Origin: Avena insularis
Lineage: Eukaryota; Streptophyta; Magnoliopsida; Poales; Poaceae
Length of the DNA: 64,000 bases
NCBI GenBank assembly: GCA_023614405.1
Contig: CM042692.1
Location: forward strand, 120,955,503-121,019,502
Direction of reading: 5' to 3'
Below are positions 58,441-64,000 of the stretch, piece after piece. Numbering within the stretch: position 1 is the first letter of the stretch; the number at the start of each line of letters is the position of its first letter. The position numbers and the translations under genes were made by a program. The notes below the pieces were generated by a model. It made no database searches. It had not been told where the DNA came from and worked only from the letters and a program-made list of their open reading frames with translations.

Positions 58441-59649
58441 CTTCCCAGTTTTCCCCGTATGAGAATACAACATATAATCAAAATCTCGTATAAAACATAC
58501 GACCTTTTTGACAAGTATAAAGTGTTTCTACACAAAGTACAAATGCTAAGCAAGTAAGTAATCAGATAGGGAAATTTACAAAAAATTCTCCGTCTGCCTC
58601 TAAACATTTTCGGACGATCCTAATTGCAGGTCTACAAGAAGCGGCATAATGAGGCACCATATCAATAAGACCACCATCGGAAGGAGAAGGTAGCCATGAA
58701 GACACATCATCCAAGTCTAGTGTCGGATGATGCACATGCACCCAGGAAAGTGCGAGCTTAGCACCCGCCACAAGCTGAAGCTTCACAAAATGATGGATCT
58801 TCTAACCCTGTTGAAATTTTGCAATCAAATCCGCCAAGGTTTGAGGCTGAGGATCCCGGGGAATCATGTCATTATAAGTAACGGCCAGAGATCTGCGGCA
58901 GCACTCGACGCATTGCTCCAACTACGACATGCGGTCCTAAAGCAATGCTACGGTGTAGGCGCGGCAGTGATCAATCCAAAAGTCCATCTCAGAACTTCGG
59001 GAAGCAGACACAAGAGCCTGCATTCGGTTGTGCAGATGTTGGGTCTCATCCCTCTTGCACAATCGGATGCCTAGGAATCAAGAAGACAAAAAATCAATCT
59101 CCCGCAAGACGGAAGAGGCAACCAAAGAAAAAAGAGAGAGCACAATTACTTACACAACATCCTCTCACTCACCCTGGAGATCTCTTCCAAGAAAAAAGCC
59201 TCACGATTGAGAGCTTGGCGTGTTTTCGACTGGTAAACATCCACCATCGATTGAACAACCCATAGTTTTCCTTCAAGTTTCTTCACTTGTTCTATCTTTT
59301 CAGCATATAGCGGCAGGTCCACCGTACGCACGACGATAGGACCGATCGCACCCGCTACAACAGAGGGCGCAACAACATCTGACGGTTGCGCGGAACCAGA
59401 AGGAGCCGAAGAATCACTCAAGATCTGGCAAGACAAAAGAAGTATACAAAACACTCAGCATACAAAGGCAAGATCACACACATATATTCACAAGTTGTTT
59501 CGAATCAAAAGGAAGCCGGACAAGTTCAGAATCCATTACAATAAGGGAAGACACGACAAATGATTACAAAATAAGGGCCTATGGGGCTGCGTCCTTCAAA
59601 GATAAAGTGGCACTAGCAGAAGGAGCACTAGCTACAGCAGCGGTAGGGG

Positions 59650-62600
59650 TGTAACATCCCAAAACTTTAATCCAAGTGATCAAGATCAAATCTACCCAAT
59701 TTAGGGTTAACAAAACCTTTTTCCATTTAAAATCTTTAAGCATGCATATGGGTGTGCATTTAAAATAGGAGTTGTTTGAAAGGCCATTATTGTTTGTTCT
59801 AATGGTTGTAAAATGGTTCTATGATGAATGTCACATCATCTAGATCATTCCCAAGTAAAAACCAAAGAAAAATAAATTAAAAAGAATTAAATAAAGGAAA
59901 TGGTCACTTTTGCCATTTTAATCACCTAGCCCACTTTGGGTGTTCCTAGCACTCAAATTCCAACAGAAACAATTGTGGTTCTTTGCACCCCTTGCTAGTA
60001 GAAGTAGTGATGTGCCAAGGCCCACTTTGTGATATCCCAAAAACATTCAAACTCTAATTTTAAATGACATTTGAAAATGGAATCTAGTTCATATGTCTAG
60101 ATCCCATTATTTCAAAAACCACTCAAATGAATTCCATTTAACAAATCCTAGCAACCACAGATGTTTAAGCATGTGATAAACCACTCCACCAAATTTCATT
60201 TCAAAATTCAAAAATTGATTTCTTTCGGCCATTTTGTCAAACACTTGGTGGGCACAGATCAAACAAAAACCAAAAACACTAGTGTGAGCAGTGTTCTGGC
60301 CTAACCTGTCGCCCACATTGCAACCAAACCCTCTCCACTACATCCCCTATCCCTTTCTAGCCCAACCAAGCACTATGTCCACGACCAAATGGTCATGGAC
60401 ATCAATGCCAAGCCCACTCGAGCACCTCACCGGCGACAGCGCGCCACAGCAGCCGCCAGCCTCACCCACCTTGCCCAACATGTCGCTCGTGGTCCACCTC
60501 CACCTCCAGGCCAGCCCCAGCCCGCGGACAGAGCGAGGAGCAGCCAGGAACTGCCGCGCCCGGAGCCTATCTGCCATGCCGACGCCGCCCGCAGAGAGCG
60601 CACGGTCCCCGCTCAACCAGACTCTGCCTTGCTCTCGCCGCCCACCTACATGATCACCACCACCCTAGGAAGCTGCCAGACATGCCCATTTCCCCGACCA
60701 AGCCCTGTAGTCGCCGGCCACCGCAAAGTTCGTCGTCGTAGAGACATCGTGCATGCCACGCTGCTCACGTCTCCTGACCGCATTTCACTGCTCACGCACC
60801 GCCATGACGACCACCAGGGAACCGCCCACCGTCCTAGTCCATCGCCCAAGCCCCTAGCCCGCTGTACCGTTGTCACCGGCGAGCACCGCCCATGCCGCAC
60901 TGCCGCCTCGTCGCGCCTATATAAGGAGGCCTCCCTAGCATCGTTTCTTCACACCACTCTCCTCCACTCCCCCTCAGAACACTCCCAGAGCCCCACCGGA
61001 GCAAGCTGTAGCCCGTAGCGCTGGAATTTCGTCGGAGTTTGCCATGGAAGGAGGAGAAGGGCGCTGTTGATCCAGGCCATCTCCCGGGACACCGCCAGTA
61101 CTAGGAGAACCACCATCGTCTTCTCGTTCGTTTGCCCGCCTCGCCGCACTAGCTGGAGCCTCGGTACGTCCCCACCGCACCCCCACCGAGCCGCTATGGT
61201 TCAGTCTCGTCGACGACGAGTCCATCGTCGACGACGATCGTGAGCCGTTAGATCTAGTTCTAATCCTGCGGTCCAGCTCGCCCCGTACCGCTTCGCGTGT
61301 AATGAGCCACTGACAGGCGGACCCCCCTATCAGCAGTCCTCAGCGCCGCGGAGTGAATCTGGGCCGGCCCATTAGTGTTCCCGCGCAACCCAGCAGATTC
61401 AAATAAATCTTTTTCTTTTTAGACATAAACTAGATTCTGTTCCTTAGTTTAAAAAACAATTCAGAAAGATCTACTGAACCAAATTGAGTGATTCCAATTT
61501 TGTTGCAAATCTGATGAAAATCGCTATCCAAGCTCATTGGATTTAAATTATTTAGTGTTAGTGATCTCTCCTAGTAAAAATAACAAGACAGAAGCTTTTG
61601 CACATTCAAACATTTTTATAAAGTCAACCATATTAGCTTTTGAGTTGATTCCAACTCTCAAAAATCACATTCAACCATACCTATATGAATATGTAATAAT
61701 ATTAAGGTTTACATGCAGTGACTTTGGACTAGTACCAAAATAATGCTATATAGGCATTTCTAGTCACTTTAAATCATTAATTATTAAACTTGAACTTATT
61801 AAAATATGATCCACCCTTTAAATCACATTCCCACATATTAGAATATGTGGTGATGACATGTGTCCACATGATCCCATATTTTAATTGGAGAATATTAAAT
61901 CTTAGTTAATTTCAATGAGTAGAAATTACTTTTCTCAAATAAAAAGAATGAAGCTAGTTCATTAAACCTTGTGATGCTTGTGATGATAATAGATCACCAA
62001 ATGTGTGCCTTAGTGTGCTAAGTAGACTAGTTAAGCATTGTTTGGTGATTGTGTATTCCGTATGTATTTATAGACGATAGTACCGACCAAGTTTTCGAGG
62101 AGGAGGAGTTCTACCAAGAGGAGGAAGAAGAGAATTTCAACCACTGCACCAACCAAGGCAAGCCATCATTAACAATGCAAGATAACCCTTGCAAGCTATT
62201 GTTAGCAAGTTAGAATTAAGCTAGATAACCTAAGCAAATGCATTAGGCATGCTTTGGTTATATCACTTTGACTTATACCTATCCAAGTTTTACTTACAAG
62301 CTTTACCTTCTTTACTTTACCAAAGTCCTTTACTTGTTTAAAGGTAGCATAAAGAGTATAAAACTTGACCTATCTAGTTAGACTTAGATGTCATTCTATA
62401 GCATGAGATTGATATTAGCATCCCACATTAGTGAACACTCTTAACTTAGTAGTTTAGAGCTCAAACAAAACTTGATCACTTTAGATGGGAATACTTGGGG
62501 AAAATGATTTGTGAAAACCTTGGAATGATGAGTCATTCTATTGAGATGTTTTGACATGTGTTGAGAAACACAAATGGTTTATGATGATGATGAAAATGTT

Positions 62601-63602
62601 GAGGCATGAGCCTTAGCCCTTTTACAAAACTGATGGTTGGGTTTGGATGCGCTACCATTCCAATTTTACCATACAACCACAATACCTGAATTGGGTAAGG
62701 CTTAGCCGGAAGTTTATATGCATTAGTATTAGTTCCCTCATGGGAGAGGTTTGAGCTGAGGCTACCTCTCAATGTTGTCCACCTATGCAGTGCCCAGGAT
62801 GACAGCTGGTCATGACTGGGAGGCCATACTCCTAGGAGAGGTGCTTATACTAGAGTGTGTAAAGGAAAGGTTATGTTTGATTATCTGCATACTAAGTATG
62901 ATGATTCAGGGTTATCCCTGACAGATGTATCGAATCTTGTGGTGAAAGTGTACCACCTCTGCAGAGTGTCAAACTATTCGAATAGTCAGTCGTCATGTTA
63001 TGGACAGTTGGAGTGGCCATACTGTTCCATTGTCAGATGTTTTCAAAACGACTTAGGAAATGAATTGTGACATGACTTGACCACAACAGAGTTGTGACTA
63101 TGACAACTAAGTTCCCACTTAGGTGTTTTCAAATTTTATTTTATCTTTCTTTGTTTCTAAACTTAGCTTAGGTTTCAAACTTAACTTTACAAATAGACTT
63201 AGAACTTAGCATTTCCTACTAGAACTAAGTTACTTGTTAGTGATAGTTTGCGAGTACTTAAAGAGTACTCATGGCTTTGTCCCTGGCTATTCCTATGGCC
63301 AGACTATGAGGAGGACTACCTTGAAGGAGGACAGGAGGACGGCTACGACAACTAGGATCATCTGCCATCGTCAGCATTGCCTGTGACTCTGAAGATGGAC
63401 CCTACCGCTACGCTATTTATTCCGCTACTTGATTGTGCTAAGACTGGATCATGAGATCCTTTATTTGTGTAAGACCTTGTTATGGTTTGTAATGGATGAT
63501 TTACTGTGATATCCAATCTATTTTGTCTCACAAAAATGGTAATCCTGGGATTGCGATGTATGGCCTAACAGGCATCTGGGATTAAAAATCCGGGTGTTGA
63601 CA
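59650..63602 (+). mobile_element. 3.95-kb putative solo LTR inserted in the antisense ORF
   Basis: The ends are TGTAACATCCCAAAAC and AATCCGGGTGTTGACA (TG...CA), with perfect AGGGG duplications at 59645-59649 and 63603-63607. No primer site, gag or pol was found inside, so it is best read as a solo LTR of a long-LTR family (chromoviral Tekay/Del or Sukkula-like by style). A TATA box CCTATATAAGGAGG lies at about 60917-60930 downstream of a GC-rich U3 part. Open frames at 60389-61018 overlap opposite frames and are not credited. Confidence 0.8.
60917..60930 (+). promoter_or_regulatory. TATA box of the long solo LTR
   Basis: CCTATATAAGGAGG follows a GC-rich region and precedes a C/T-rich leader-like stretch, the normal U3/R layout of an LTR. 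Confidence 0.6.
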
Positions 63603-64000
63603 AGGGGTAGCTGAAGGAGCGCCGGACGTAGTAAGAGGAGTCGAGGAAGGGGCAGCCAATCTCCCTAAACCCGAGACCAGACCCAGGAGCAACCGAGAAT
63701 ATTTGCTAGCCCTTTTAATATGCGGCTTCAGGTCAACTGCTTTGCCACTGGAGGTGACCGGGACAGAGGAGTTGACCTTCTCCTAGTCGACCTTCTCGCC
63801 ATGTTCCATCGCCAGAGCCATCGAAGTTTTGACACTGCTCCTTGATTGCGTTAGACTATAACCAACACGGGGGTCGGGGTTAGCACCAAAAATGGCGACA
63901 AGATCATTCAGGTCCTCCGGCACATCCGTGGTTGGAAATACTTTGGCATGGAGCTTCTTAAAGGCGCGGCACGAACGGACAAGAAGATTGCGCCCACGAA

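Larger units (their letters stand above)
36784..64000 (+). mobile_element. Tat-like Gypsy element, interrupted by four insertions, open at right
   Basis: Host segments are 36784-37679, 45733-48167, 49726-50514, 58441-59649 and 63603-64000. In order they hold part of the 5' LTR, primer site TGGCGCCGTCTGTGGGAA (37557-37574), gag, protease and an antisense extra gene. The segments join where the target duplications sit: ATCCT/ATCCT, GGGTC/GGTTC, CTTGC/CTTCC and AGGGG/AGGGG. No RT, RNase H or integrase lies between protease and the antisense gene, so the element was pol-less, or lost pol before the E3 insertion. Tat assignment rests on the primer site, gag style and antisense ORF. Confidence 0.8.
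58562..64000 (-). pseudogene. Antisense extra ORF of the Tat-like element, split by a solo LTR
   Basis: On the minus strand, 64000-63603 encodes RNLLVRSCRAFKKLHAKVFP, DVPEDLNDLVAIFGANPDPR and LGLVSGLGRLAAPS, with one TAG in the VD-EKV position. After the inserted element (63602-59650) the frame ends in SASATLSLKDAAP with a stop at about 59580. A further exon (about 59431-59200) follows a CTTGCCAG acceptor: LYAEKIEQVKKLEGKLWVVQSM, coiled-coil-like. A last exon (about 59090-58562) has DPQPQTLADLIAKFQQ and AGAKLALSWVHVHHPTLDL. Antisense extra ORFs are known in the Tat lineage; their role is unknown. The exon structure given is inferred from frame continuity only. Confidence 0.65.

Noticed and set aside
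60389..61018. 209-aa Pro/Ser/Arg-rich ORF in the long solo LTR
   Set aside because: It sits in the GC-rich U3, overlaps several opposite-strand frames and crosses the TATA box. It is best explained by composition.

Overview
The window is plant nuclear DNA from a large, repeat-filled grass genome, most likely the Triticeae (wheat, Aegilops, barley or rye). That assignment rests on the type of repeats: a CACTA element with GGTCCCGGTT-type subterminal repeats, LTR elements starting TGATACGTCC, a tRNA-Asp-type primer site, nested insertions with 5-bp target duplications, and GC-rich monocot-style exons. No search was run, so species and repeat family names are inference.

Only two ordinary host genes are visible, in an island at 23957-29005. 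One is a complete seven-exon ALG11 gene (alpha-1,2-mannosyltransferase of N-glycan precursor synthesis) on the plus strand. The other is an intronless AP2/ERF transcription factor of the RAP2-11 type on the minus strand. They converge, with stop codons about 1 kb apart. Nothing links them functionally; they are neighbours in a gap between transposons.

Layout. 1-8419: the 5' part of a CACTA element reading leftwards (decayed TNP2 transposase, 658-bp internal repeats, second gene). 8420-11159 and 21756-21857: old DNA-transposon debris, including a PIF/Harbinger element with a decayed Myb-like ORF1. That element was split by E1 (11160-21750), a pol-less Athila-like Gypsy element, which itself received a smaller relative of the Harbinger element (18624-19891). 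22179-22798: a MITE. 23957-29005: the gene island. 30791-33330: a 5'-truncated LINE. 33334-34821: a Harbinger-like DNA element. 36080-36783: an LTR fragment.

36784-64000 is one Tat-like Gypsy element, open at the right. It carries 5' LTR, primer site, gag, protease and an antisense extra gene, but no reverse transcriptase or integrase. Four later insertions expanded it: E2 (37680-45732), a solo LTR of the E2 family (48168-49725), E3 (50515-58440) and a 3.95-kb putative solo LTR (59650-63602). Each has a recognisable 5-bp target duplication, two of them perfect. Without them the host segment is about 5.7 kb.

The most interesting signal is what E1, E2 and E3 share despite different LTRs and extra ORFs. 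All lack RT and integrase. All keep the same block of about 0.8 kb of noncoding sequence. All carry an 8-bp hairpin with an RGGA loop 18-20 nt before the 3' LTR, whose arms differ between elements by compensating changes. This looks like a conserved cis-acting cassette that lets protein-deficient elements be replicated by a partner's enzymes; that function is inference.
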